Source: Prorocentrum cordatum
Lineage: Eukaryota; Sar; Dinophyceae; Prorocentrales; Prorocentraceae
Length of the DNA: 64,000 nt
Assembly: GCA_963575745.1 (NCBI GenBank)
Contig: CAUYUJ010020557.1
Coordinates: 1 to 64,000 of the forward strand
Direction: 5' to 3'
Shown: in pieces, positions 39,655 to 51,309 of the stretch
Numbering within the stretch: position 1 is the stretch's first letter
Layout: every line of letters begins with the position of its first letter
Translations under genes and position numbers: made by a program
The notes under the pieces: generated by a model
What the model saw: the letters and a program-made list of their open reading frames with translations, nothing else
What the model was told of the DNA's origin: nothing
Database searches by the model: none

Positions 39655-39830
39655 GGAGGAAGGAGAGGAGGAAGGAGAGGAGGAAGGAGAGGAGGAAGGA
39701 GAGGAGGAAGGAGAGGAGGAAGGTAGGAGGAGACGAGGACAGGAGAAGGAAGGAGGAGAGGAGGAAGGAGGACGGAGAGGAGGAGGAGGACGGAGGGGAG
39801 GAGGAGGGAAGGAGGGGGGGGGGGCAGGAC
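39655..39830. repeat. GGAGGAAGGAGA minisatellite, 5' flank of LINE
   Basis: About five perfect 12-bp units GGAGGAAGGAGA, then looser GGA repeats. The same unit ends the tract at 32541-32565 on the other side of the LINE. Confidence 0.9.
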
Positions 39831-40055
39831 GAGGAGGAAGAGGGCCAGGAGGGGAGCAGGAAGTTAGGGCGGGTCCGGCCAAGGGGGGGGATGGGGGGGG
39901 ACCTCCAGCGCCCGCCGCTGCGGCTCCGAGAGGGCGTGCAGTAGGAAGCTGCGGCGCTGCTCCTGCGGGGCCGATGGTTTCGCTCCCCTGCGATGTCGCG
40001 GCAGTTCCAGGGGCAGGAGATCGGCGGCGAGCGGGGGTGGGAGTGAGAAGGGGAC

Positions 40056-40180
40056 GGCCTTCTCAAAGGCGGCGGGGCTTCTCACGCGCCCTCTGGCATT
40101 CTGAGACGTGCTCTGTGTCTTCGGGGAAGGCTCAGAAAACATGTTGCGGGGGACTTCAGAGCCTTCTCAGACGGTCCGCC
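40056..40180 (-). repeat. Family K repeat, third copy
   Basis: TCTCAAAGGCGGCGGGGCTT, CTCTGGCATTCTGAG and GTCTTCGGGGAAGGCTCAG align with the tandem units at 11218-11460. Confidence 0.6.
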
Positions 40181-40629
40181 CCTTCTCACTTCCCCCAGGG
40201 CTCGCCGCCGAGAAGAGGGATCAGGGAGAAAGGAAAGGAGGAGGGAGAAGAACCACACACACACACACACCTCATCCTTCTCGTCGTTTCTCCTCCCTCC
40301 ATCCTAACGCCACGGTGGGATCTGATCAGACGTGGAACGACGATGGGGCCAACCTCAAGCCCACTATGCCCAACACAATTGGTACAACAAACTTAAGCCC
40401 CCAAGTCCGTAATCGCATAGCAAGGCGTGAGACAAAAACACACACATCAACACTGGGCGGAGACGAGCACGGACGAGTAATAGTCCCAAAGTGTATCGGC
40501 TTGGCGAAAGGAATCTTCTCTTGTCAAAAGACACGATGCCTGGGACCTGCTAGTCAGGAAATGCCTCGCGACAGGGGTGCCAACTCTCCGCACAAAAAGT
40601 ATACGGTGAGCTCTCATGTGCTATGCTGA
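40181..40629. other. Nothing recognised
   Basis: A (CA)n tract at 40254-40271; otherwise unique-looking sequence without a supportable gene. Confidence 0.4.
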
Positions 40630-41300
40630 GAGATGTTATGATCTGTTATGCCATGATGTGTTGCGACATGAGACTTGTCTATATTGTCACACTGCGGTGC
40701 TGTTTCTGCGCTATGCTATGATGGTGACATGTTGTGTTGTGTTTACGCGAATGCGCTGTGCTACGTCATTGCAGCGGCATGACTAAGCTAGGCTGTGCTG
40801 TGGCATGCTGTTGCTGGAGGATGTGTTACGACAGATAAATTACATACAATGGTGTGCTACGCTATGAGATGGCACCTTGTATGGGGTATTACTCTATGCT
40901 ACGATATGAAATGTCATATCATGCATGTGCAACGCAATTGCTATGATGTGATATGTGAGGCTGCGACTTGAAATGCTACTGCTATGCTGAAATGAGCCAT
41001 GCCAAACATGTGGCAATGCTATGAACATTGATATGGTGATGATATGATAATGCTATGATGACTGCAGATCGAGGGTATCACTCCGTCAATGATGGTACGG
41101 CCATGCAGCGATAACGCGTTGTTAATGCTACGCCGAAACTAGGCTACGTTGTGAGGAACTGCGCTATTGATCTGCATAGTCTCCGTTGCTGTGCTGTGAT
41201 GTGATACACTTCGATATGTGAAGTTCTGCAGTGGTATGCCATGAAATCATGTGACGTCGTATCGTGCCATGATATGAAACTATACGCTGAACTCGGCCAG
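40630..41300. repeat. Degenerate ATGCTATGATGTG array
   Basis: About 650 bp of loose 10-13 bp words such as TATGCTATGATG, TGTGCTGTGATGTG and GCTATGATATG. It is AT-richer than the rest of the window. No frame of note. Confidence 0.65.
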
Positions 41301-41560
41301 GTCATTCAATGCTGCGTTTCTCCAGAAAAGGGCGGGGGAGCCGGGAGGAATAGGGATCCTCCAAATCCTCCTCCAACCCCAAGTGATCTGACAACATACT
41401 TTGCGTTGCGCACGACGCGATCATCTCCGTGATCTCGCGCCGTCCACGTGGGGAGAGGCACCTCTCTGGCCTAGACTGCCAAGCGCGAATCTTCGCGCCA
41501 CCGCATGAGACCCGGCCAATTCTGAGCGCCCTGCTCCTCATCTCAATCCTCCTCCAACGC
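41301..41560 (-). other. Possible coding fragment next to family A copy 6
   Basis: A minus-strand frame ending at 41302 reads MRSRALRIGRVSCGGAKIRA and LSDHLGLEEDLEDPYSSR, of ordinary composition. It may be an exon or a gene relic; no family recognised. Confidence 0.25.
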
Positions 41561-41723
41561 TGAAGGGGAACTGGAACACACAAATAAATACACACAAATA
41601 AAAATATCCCCCATATTTTCCCATATTTTCTGGGTTTTTGTCTTCCCCACCCCTTCCCATATTTTCCCATATTTTCTGGGGAATCGAGATTTAATTGTGT
41701 CTGTGTGTTTCTTTTCCTCCTGA
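41561..41723 (-). mobile_element. Family A element, copy 6
   Basis: Begins TGAAGGGGAACTGGAACACA, contains TTTTCTGGGTTTTTGTCTTC and TTTTCTGGGGAATCGAGATT, and ends TTTTCCTCCTGA. It is flanked by an exact AACGC duplication (41556-41560 and 41724-41728). Confidence 0.9.
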
Positions 41724-42839
41724 AACGCGTCCGGCGCTGGCATTAGCAGGGGCACGCCACGCCTGTCAGAATACGCTCGACCACGGAGACCGCGGCCCCC
41801 TGCCACGACCGCCAGATCGACAGCCTCGGCCGTTCCGCCGTGCAAAAAAGACCACCCGCGACGTGCAAGGAAGAGAAGGGCACGGCAACGCCACGCAGCA
41901 ACGCGCCCTTCCGGGGTGGAGTTTGCGCAGTCTTGCAGAATTCACACGCGCTTTGGGCGTTGCTTAATGGGGGGTCACAAATGGGGGGGTCAGAAACGGT
42001 CCCCTTTCGTGCCCCTTTCGGGCCCCTCCGGACCCCCAGGGGGCTCGTTTAGGTACCGTTTGGGTACCTTTTCGGACCACCCTCGCCACCCCCCCATTTA
42101 TGACCCCACCATTACGCAACGCCCAAGCGCTGAGCTGGTCAGCATCGCCGGGCACCAGCTCAAAACCAGCAGGGTCCCCACCGCAATACAGATGCATGTG
42201 GCTGAATACAATTGCCACGGGCACGGCCTACGAAGTGGTGGAAGGGTGCGAAGGGCACATCGACGAGATGGCAACTATCGACGCGAGCTCCATCTTTGCC
42301 TCCTCATCCGACTCATCCTCGATATTGACACGTCCATCATCGTCATCCCCCCATCGGCCTCGACCTTCGCACGTGAATCCAGCACGACTTTCCACCTCTC
42401 GTCCACATGATAATTACTCAGTGTCCATTGCTTCGTACTGCGAACCAGCAGTGCGGTGGTCGCGGCGCCTGACATACATGGCGCAGCAGCTTCGCCACGC
42501 GAGCAACCAATGTGTTGCCTGCACCGCCCACTAATCCTCGAGCAGACATCCCCACCCCGAATATGAGTACGGACATACACAGATCGCGGACACGACCCAA
42601 CTCACTACGAAGGAGCACACGCTCGTGCACTCACTCGCCAAAAACAAGAACAACAAGATAAGCATGAACATTCGTATGTTTGCAAACATTTCTCTGATCG
42701 GCGCTGGACACCCTCCCCCAGCGCGCGAAGCGCGCCAGGGACGGCGCCGGAGGCGACGTACAGGAGGGTCCAGCGCTGACCAAAGAAATTGGCCTGGACC
42801 TCCGACGACTCATGCTGCGCAATTTGCTTAGTATACGAT
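41724..42839. other. Nothing recognised
   Basis: An imperfect inverted pair around GGGGGGTCAGAAACGGTCCCC and GGTACCGTTTGGGTACC lies at 41970-42075. No gene is supportable. Confidence 0.4.
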
Positions 42840-44520
42840 CGATCACACACACACACGCACAAATTGCTCGGTGGCACACTGGGGGGGGGGCCCAAAACAA
42901 ACTAGTTTTCTTGTGAAGCGGCGCAGCTGACCTGACAACTCGCGAAGACCGCACATAGGCGAAGTCAGGACAGAAAAAACGCTCATACACACAAACGCAA
43001 ACACAAACACAAACACACTTACAACACATACGCACAACACGCACATTCACACACAGTCACACATACGCACTCATCCACACGCGCACACACAGACGAAACA
43101 AACAAACACACACACATGCACATGCACACGCACACGCACACACAACCACACACACACACACGCACATACACACACACACGCACACACAACACACTCACAC
43201 ATACACACATACGCACTGTAATACACACGCGCGCAAACCCGCACGCATACCCACACGCATGCACGCGCACCCACTCGCACACACTCACACGCACGTGCGC
43301 GCACGCGCACTCACGCACACGCACACAGCCGCACGCACCCGCACGCACACGCACATGCTCGCAAATGCACGCACGCGTTATAGCGCTCGCGGCCTCGAGC
43401 GCAGCGACGAGACGAAAAGAGGCAAGCACACCGAACGGACCACGCGCGCGCCAGCCTCAGAGGAGGGCCGAATCATATACCATTCAAGCGTGGATGGCAA
43501 GGAGAAAGCGCGGACGAGAGAAGGGCCCGACCTGGCGCATGGTAGGAACTTACACGGCTACAAGCGGCGGCAAGGACACCGACAAGGGAGATGGCAGACA
43601 CACGCACGCACACGCACGCACATGCACACGCACGCATACACACGCACATACACACGCACACACACACACACACACACGCGCACACACACACACACACACG
43701 CGCACACACACGCACACTTTTAAGCGGTAGCGGCCTCGCTAGCGGCGACGAGGCGGAATAAATCAACACACGAGCCCACACACACACGCACACGCACAAA
43801 TATACGCACACACAGGCACACGCGCGCACACGACGACGCACACATACACGCACACACGCACGAACACGTGCGCACACGCACACACGCGCACACGAGCCGC
43901 ACACGCCCACACGCGCACACGAGCACATGCGCCAACGCACGCACGCGCACACGCGCACACGCTCACGCACGCACACGCGCACCAACACCCGCGCCCTCGC
44001 ACGCACACGCACGCACATGCACGCGTACGCGTACACGCACGCGCACACGCACACGCACACGCAAACGCACACGCACACGCACGTGCACGCGCAACCGCAC
44101 ACGCAAATGCACGCGCACGCGCACAAGCACACGCACGCGCACGCACACAAGCACGCGCACACGCAAACACACACGCGCACACGAACGCGCACACGCGCAC
44201 ACGCGCACACGAGCACACACGCACACACGTACACACGGTCTCCCCCACCACACACACACATGCACACACGCACGCACGCACGCACGCACCGACACCACAC
44301 ATACACACACACACTTTTTGGTCAGCGGCGAGGCGGCGAACTCTGCTCCAGCGAGATGCTAGAAAGGGGCACCAACTAGCGAATTGGCAGGCGGGCAAAG
44401 AGAGGGGGGGGGGACACACCACGCACACACACACAAACACACTCACACACTCACACGCTCACATACTCACACGCCGACACACGCACACCCACACACGCAC
44501 ACACACACACACACACGGTG
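42840..44520. repeat. Long CA/CACG-rich tract with recurring spacers
   Basis: About 1.4 kb of (CA)n, (CACACG)n and (CACGCA)n in three blocks. The spacers at about 43380-43420 and 43722-43760 are similar (GCGGCCTCGAGCGCAGCGACGAG and GCGGCCTCGCTAGCGGCGACGAG type), and a weaker one is at about 44322. The Cys/Val- or His/Thr-rich frames are artefacts. Confidence 0.9.
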
Positions 44521-45229
44521 TCATACGCAAACACGCACGCACGCACTGTTCGCTCGGCGGGCGCCGCCGCGGATCTGTGCCGGTCCACGGACCCCCGCGG
44601 GAGACGCGGGTCGTGCAGCAAACGGAATGGGGCACCAGGAGAGGACAGGTCGAGAAGAGACCATGGAGACGGGGCGCGCCCCGACTCACCACACACACGG
44701 ACCCAGGCGTGCGGGGACACACGACAAACTCGCACGTTCCTGTGAAAGCATGTTGCCTCCACGTAGAAGCAGAACCATGAGATCGTGATTCAACCCATGC
44801 GCTCCGATTGCACCTCGACCCTCATGATCCAGCGATCGCTTTCCCACTCCACACTTCCTCTGTTGATCCCGCTACGGCGATGTGCGGGGGACCTGCCACA
44901 TTTCAACCTGGATCCACGTCATCGACTTTTCTGGGAAACCACTTTCGGCCGTACGTGCGCGGAGACATGGTCGCGGGTGTGGACGTCCCTTGAGGTCTCC
45001 AGAGATCCCAAATAATCCACCGACCCTTTTGGGTCTCCCGCGTGTGAGACTGTTACCCCTCCCCAAACCCCTTCCCAGGGAGGCCCCTCTGGCGGGCTTG
45101 GATGGGGGGGTCTGTGTAAAATATGCTGGCGGACTCGGCCGCCACAGAGATGTTCCCGGACGGCCTGCATAGCTTCGGCATATCTCTCGTGGGCTTCTCG
45201 ACGATCCCCGATGGCACGAAGTTGTTCAA
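44521..45229. other. Nothing recognised
   Basis: Unique-looking sequence without a supportable gene. Confidence 0.4.
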
Positions 45230-46805
45230 ACATGGCTTCAAGACAACACTCGGAGCCTCCAAGACGCCACCCGAGGGCTTCCACAGGACCCCCCCGAGGG
45301 CGCCAACAAGCTTAAATTGGGCTATTCCCTGGCGTAAGCCGCTAGTTTGGGCACGCTCATTCAGACGCCCTCCCCAGGGACCGGCGACGGGCCAAGAGGC
45401 CTCCAGGAGGGCCCCACGATGACTCCAGGCGGCCACGGGCCAGCAAAAGAGATGCCAAAGGCAGCCCCAGATGACCCCGCAAGGGCTCAAGACCGCCCAA
45501 GACGGCCCCGTGACGGCCCATCGCGGGCCCTGCCCCCTATACCCAACCCGAGATGTTCCGAATACGACCCGCACGGCGCCGCGGACGGCCCCGGGGAGCC
45601 CCCCATCCAGCATCCCGCGGACCTCCCGCGAGGGCGCAACAAGCCGACCTTTGCCCATGCCCCATGCAAAGCTGGAACTTTGGGCACGCTCCTCCAGCCG
45701 CCCTGCCCAGCCACCCGGAGGGATAGCCCCGCGGCGACGCCTGGCGGCTACAGGGCGGCTCAAGAGACGCCCAGGGCAGCCCAGCCATGGCTCCGAGACG
45801 GGCCCCCGACCGCCCAAGATGGCCCCACGACGAGGAGGAGGGAGGAGGAGGAGGAGGAGGAGGAGGAGGAGGAGGAGGAGGAGGAGGTACGAGGAGGAGG
45901 TAAGAGGAGGAGGAGGAGGAGGAGGAGGAGGAGGAGGAGGAGGAGGAGGACGAGGAGGAGGAGGAGGAGGAGGAGGAGGAGGCCCCACCCAGCTCAAGAT
46001 GGCCCCAAATACAGCCATCGCAACACCGCAAGGAACGCCAGATGACGAGCGAATGGGCTTTTCTAGCCACGGCGAGCCTCGGCCACGCTTCGGCTCGGAA
46101 TCCGAAATCCAAGGAGCGTCTCGACAACCAGAGCCCCTCCAGAGCTCCTCCTCCTCCTCCTCCTCCTCCTCCTCCTCCTCCTCCTCCCCAGGGTGGTCCT
46201 TGTCTCAATGCCTTGACTGTGCGGCCCGCAAGCAAGCGCGGACTGCCCAGGATGGCCCCTCGAGGCCCCGCAGAGGCTCCAAAAGGGTTCCCTGGAGACC
46301 CCCCCCGCGAGGGCCCCGACAAGCCAAACTTGGCTCGTTCCCTGCGGAGAGCTGCTGCCACTTTTGCTACGCTCGTTCAGACGCCGTGCCCGGCGACCCG
46401 GAACGGGCCAAGAGGCCTGCAGGCCCCACGACGGCTCTGGCTGGCCCCCTGGACGGCCCAAGAGACGCCCAAGACCGCCCAAAAATGACCCCGTCACCAG
46501 GTCAAGACCGCCCAAGATGGCCTCAATACAGAGGAGGAGGAGGGGGAGGAGGAGGAGGAGGAGGGGGAGGAGGAGGAGGAGGAGGAGGAGGAGGAGGAGG
46601 AGGAGGAGGAGGAGGAGGAGGAGGAGGGGTACGAGGAGGAGGAGGAGGAGCAGGAGGAGGATGAGGAGGAGGAGGAGGAGGAGGAGGAGGAGGAGGAGGA
46701 GGAAGCCCCACCCAACCCAAGATAGCCCCAATTTCGGCCCGCAAGGCGCCGCAGACGGCCCAGGAGGGCCCCCACAGACGCCCCAGGTCTAGGACGGCTC
46801 CCACA
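45230..46805. repeat. Array with 330-680 bp higher-order units and GGA tracts
   Basis: Three related blocks (about 45310-45415, 45638-45733, 46317-46415) share AACAAGC…, …TTTGGGCACGCTC(A/C)TTCAGACGCC-like words and a CCCGGAACGGGCC-like end, separated by GGCCCAAGA units and (GGA)n/(CCT)n tracts (45838-45980, 46145-46185, 46530-46702). Confidence 0.65.
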
Positions 46806-46808
46806 GCT

Positions 46809-46967
46809 GTAACCAGCCTCGAACGTATCCCTATCCCAAAGATGGGCGAGCAAAAAGCGAGGACAATCTCAGGGATAGGCCCTCAGAAACTGAGAGAATC
46901 CTTAAGATCGGCATCGAGGTGAGGTGATGCCAAACATAGGGATAGGCATATGTTTCAAACTGGTAAC
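46809..46967 (+). mobile_element. Family G TIR element, copy 1
   Basis: The ends GTAACCAGCCTCGAACGTAT and (reverse-complemented) GTTACCAGTTTGAAACATAT are inverted repeats extending to CCCTATCCC, about 28 bp. The 100-bp centre is shared with 62808-62966. Confidence 0.75.
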
Positions 46968-47039
46968 AAAAGACCCCCCACGAGAGACCCCCCCTCCCGG
47001 TCACGCTTGGGCCCCCAGGACGCTTGCCTCCGAAACGCC

Positions 47040-49440
47040 AGAAAAGATCGGCGGATGTGGCGCAAGCCTGTGGAACCCACGTCTGGAAGTGACGTGTTGC
47101 CGGAGGCGGCAAGTCCGCGGATGCTGTAATGCAACGGGTCCAATGTACCCAGTGACTACACAAGTTCTACCTATGTTTATCTTGCAATATTATATCTCCC
47201 CCCTGCACCCCCCCTGGAATCACGCTACTTCCGTCGACCCAAACGTGACGGACCCCTTCTAGGCTTCGCAGCCTACAGGAACCTATGGAAAATCTATGGC
47301 TTGGGCTCCTGGGGCCTCTTGGAGGTCCCAGAGTGCGTCGAGACGGCTCAAGATGACCTCACGACGGGCCAAGACGACCCCAAGACGGCCCAAGATGCTC
47401 CCAGGAGGGCCCAAAAAGCCCCTAAGAATGCCCAGGAGGGCCCTGCCTCCAGAGGCCCAAATCATTCATTTCCCTAAGTAGGTTTTGAAGGATTTTCGGA
47501 TTCTCGCCGTTTTCGACTCTCAGGGGCCCATGGTGGCCGAAGCAGCCTCCCAATTGACACCAACACGACCCAAAATGCTCCCACGAAGGCCCCAAGAGGG
47601 CCCAAGAGGGCCGCAAGGCGGCCCAAAGACGCCCCCAAGACGGTCTTCGAGGCCCCCAAGACGGCCCAAAAGGACCCCAAAGAGCCCCAAGGCGGCTGCG
47701 AGAGGCCCACAGGACGGCCTCCCGAGGGGCCAGATGACGGCGCAAGAGCGCGTCAAGGCGGCCCGAGACGGCACCAAGAGGCCTCCAATCAGCCCCCAGG
47801 AACCACCAAGAGGCCCCCAAGGGGCCTCCAAGAGGCCTCGAAGAGGTTTCCACCAGGCCCCGCAACGACTGGATTGCACGTGCTCTGGACGTGCACCCCC
47901 CGAAGCGAAAGGAATTCACTTATGGAAATGACGTGCTGCCGGAGGGCAGGTCTGCGGAGGCGATAATGCAAAGTATCCTATGTATCCGATTGTTGCACAA
48001 TTGCATCGCATCCCAGAATCATATGATTGCTGCATGTTTGTGCTATTTCACTTGATTGTGCAATCCCCCATAGCCCCCCGCAGAAGCCACGCCACTTCCG
48101 CCGACCAGGATGGTCCCCCCCCTCTTGGCCTCAAAACCTACAGAAGCCAATGGAACATCAATGATTGGGGCCCCTTCGGCCCCCAGAAACCTCCCAAGAC
48201 GGCCCAAGAGGGCCCCAAGAGGACCCCCAAGAGCGCTTCCAGAGGCAAACATTATTTCCCTGAAGCTTTTGGAGGACTTTAGCATTCTCGTCTTTTTTCG
48301 ACACGAAGAGGCCCATGACAGCCTAAGCAACATCCACTATGGCCCCAAGACGGGGCCAAAGACCCGCAAGAGGACCCCAAGCCGGCCCAAAAGGGCCACC
48401 GCCAGAGGCCCACAGGGTTTCCTCCGAAGGGGCCAAACGGCGCAAGAGCCCCAAGACGGCCCAAGACGGCCCTTAAGAGGCCCCAAGAGGCCCCCAAAAG
48501 GCCCCCTGAAACCCCAAGAGGCCTCCAAGAGGCTCCAACGAGGCCCTCACCAGGCCCCGCAACGACTGGACGTGCTCTGGACGTGCACCCCGCGAAGCGA
48601 GATGAATCCACGTCCGGAGGTGAGGTGCTGAGCGGCAGCGTTTTTCGGCGAACGCCTTAATGCAGCGTATCTAATGTATGTAAGTATTGCGTAAATGCTC
48701 TGTTCTGTACTACATTATAATGTCTCCCCCCCTAACCCCCCCCCGCCACGGGCCATCCCACATCCGTCGACACAAAAGTGGAGGACCCCTTCTCGGCCCC
48801 GAAACCTAGAAAAACCCAAGTTCTCTACTGGGGTCTCTTGGGGGTCCAAGAGGACGTCAAGACGGCTCAAGATGGCATCAGTACGGGCCAAAACGGCTGC
48901 AACACAGACAAAGATGGCCCCAAGAGTGCCCCAAAGGCCCCACGACGGCCCAGGGAGCTCCCCAAGAACACCTCCAAGAGCGCCTCCAGAGGGCAAAAAC
49001 ATTGGTTTGTCTCAGGTTATCATCGATTTTAACGATCTCGCCTTCTTCGACTCTCAGAGGCCCATGACGGCCCGAGAAGCCTCCAAGATGCCTCCAAGAG
49101 GCCCTCAGGCCTCAAGAGAAGCCAAAGACAGCCTCCTAAGAATGACCCTGTGCTCTATGTTGCCCAAAGAGGCGCCAAGACGCCAACGAGGCCCCCAAAA
49201 CTGCTCAAGAGGCCTCTAAAATTGCCCAAGGAGCCCACAAGAGTCACCAGGCAGCCCAGAGAGGCCCCCAAGACGGCCTCCGAAGGGGCCAGACGGCGCA
49301 ACGGAGCCCCAAGACCGCCCACGGGCCCCCCTAAAGCCCTAAAGAGGCTCCAAAAAGACCCCCAGAGGCCCCCAAGAGACCTTCAGGCCCCCAAAAGGCC
49401 CTGAAGATGTCACAAGACACCATCAAGAGGCCCGCATCAT
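47040..49440. repeat. Tandem higher-order repeat, units 0.7-0.85 kb
   Basis: Three successive units start near 47064, 47906 and 48595. Each has GCGAAGCGA…ATCCACGTC(C/T)GGAGGTGA-like sequence, a TAATGCA…GTATC(C/T)AATGTA segment, a C-run, CCGTCGACCCAAA-like sequence, then GGCCCAAGA arrays with the AT-rich block (47457, 48245, 48993). The array then decays, and a partial unit start (CCCCGCGAAGCGAGAGGAAT) reappears at 49687. Confidence 0.7.
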
Positions 49441-51309
49441 TGTATACGAATGGCGCGTTGTTGCTATGCTCATCGTGATTTCGCGTTGCCTTGTGCTAAC
49501 ACGTGGTGAATGCTCAATGCCTTCGTGGACATTCGCACGCTCGTCCCAGTGCTGAAACGGGGAGGGCGCATCCGCTCCCGTGGCGCTGGCACCGCCCTGA
49601 GGCGGGCAGAACGACGCGGCAGACCAGCGCGGCAGACGAGCATGGCAAACCACCCACCGCCCAATCTTTACCTGCTCACGTTCACCCCGCGAAGCGAGAG
49701 GAATCGCCAGAGTTTGCCAGGAGGCCTCCGGAAGAGACATGACTACTTGGACCAACGCCCGGAAGCCTCGATCCTTGATCCTTTTCTACGGTCTCTGTGT
49801 GCCACTCCCCGCTGCCTTTGGGCACGGCACCACTGGCGCCACCGCCTGCCGTGGGCTTCTGTGTCCCTGTCGGGCACATGCGCGCCACCTTTGGGCAGGA
49901 GTCAGGAAGCGGCAAAGACCAAGGCGGAAGGGAGGCACGAGGGAAGCAGGGAGGCGGAATGAGAGGGGGTGGGAACGGCATGACTTCAAACAACCCTGCA
50001 TCATCGTGCTGTGGATTGGCACTGAAGGGCATGCGCTGGAGCTGGACACACGAGGGTAAATGAACACGACATATGCCAACAATGGGATAATGAAGGTGAC
50101 GGAAAGATGATGATGCTGGAGGCGGGAGGAAGCTGGGATCAAGCAGGGAGGAGCGAGGAGTTCTGAGGAGAACGGAGGATGGCAGAGAGGGCAGAAAGAA
50201 GAGATGCATGGTGGGCCAACATCACTGACGAAAACGAGAAACGAGAAGACGCCGACCCTTGCCCAGTGCAGGGTCTGTCAAGAGCAGCCTACTCTGAATG
50301 CCCGCTGGTACTGAGCAGCCAACTCTGAGCAGCCAAGGGGCACGAAAAGACTGAGAAGAAGGCCTGGGGGGAGGGGGCATGTGCGGGGACGCTGCATGAC
50401 ACCAGGAGGGGGAGGGGATGGACAGAGAGGAGAGTCGAGAGCACGGGAGGGGAGAGGCGGGCGACGGGCGACAGGAGTGCACGGGAACGGGAGCAGGGGG
50501 GGGGAAACGGTGGGGGGAAAGGGGTGGCCAGAGGGCGAAATCCCTCCTCTCGATGCCACCGACTTGGTGTCGCGGGGCACCCCATTTGTCGGGTTCCACC
50601 GCCGCCTGTGTGCCCAGCAAAGACGTCATGGCAAACTCCGCGCTGATCGCGAGGTCGTCCGCGAGGAGCTCGTAGATGTAGGTAAATTGGCACAGGTCGA
50701 TTGCCTCCACCGCGACCGCTGATCTTGGCAAGTCACAGCGGATGTCGGGACCGCGCAGGACGCGTATACGCACGCGTCCAACGATCCACCATACTACAAA
50801 CGGCAGGCTGCTTCTTGCTTGCTGGATCACGAAACCTTGACAACATGATTGTTGGCGAAATAGTGCCGCTCTTCGCTCGACCTGCGCTGAGCTATTCCGA
50901 ATGGAGGTCAGGCCCTTTGCGGGCACGAGGCACGTATACATAGAAACTTCGTACTCACTATATGCGCTTCAGGGTTCCTGTTTGACGCGCACAACAGGCT
51001 GATCAACGCCATATACCTATTGGGTGAGGAACCATTGAACGAACGATTTCAGATCGCTACTTAGGTGAACCATGCGTACATGTTTGCGGAATGCGAGATA
51101 TTTGTCAGGTGAGCGCAGCGTGCTCACGAATGCAGTCTACAAGCACGCGAACGTGTTTACTGGACACGCGTGAAACTTAATGTCAGCCCATCTGCTAAAG
51201 AACACTCGATGGATGGCAGATGCTGGCACATACCTACATGGACTTGCTGGGCGTTTGTTCAAGCCCACGCCGTGCGGGGAGACTGGCCAACGAAATAAAC
51301 ACATGCTTG
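49441..51309. other. Unassigned stretch
   Basis: Apart from the partial unit start at 49687 I see no repeat boundary and no gene. G-rich patches occur at 50340-50530. Confidence 0.4.

Noticed and set aside
42840-44520. Cys/Val-rich and His/Thr-rich proteins in the CA tract
   Set aside because: Artefacts of CA-repeat translation.
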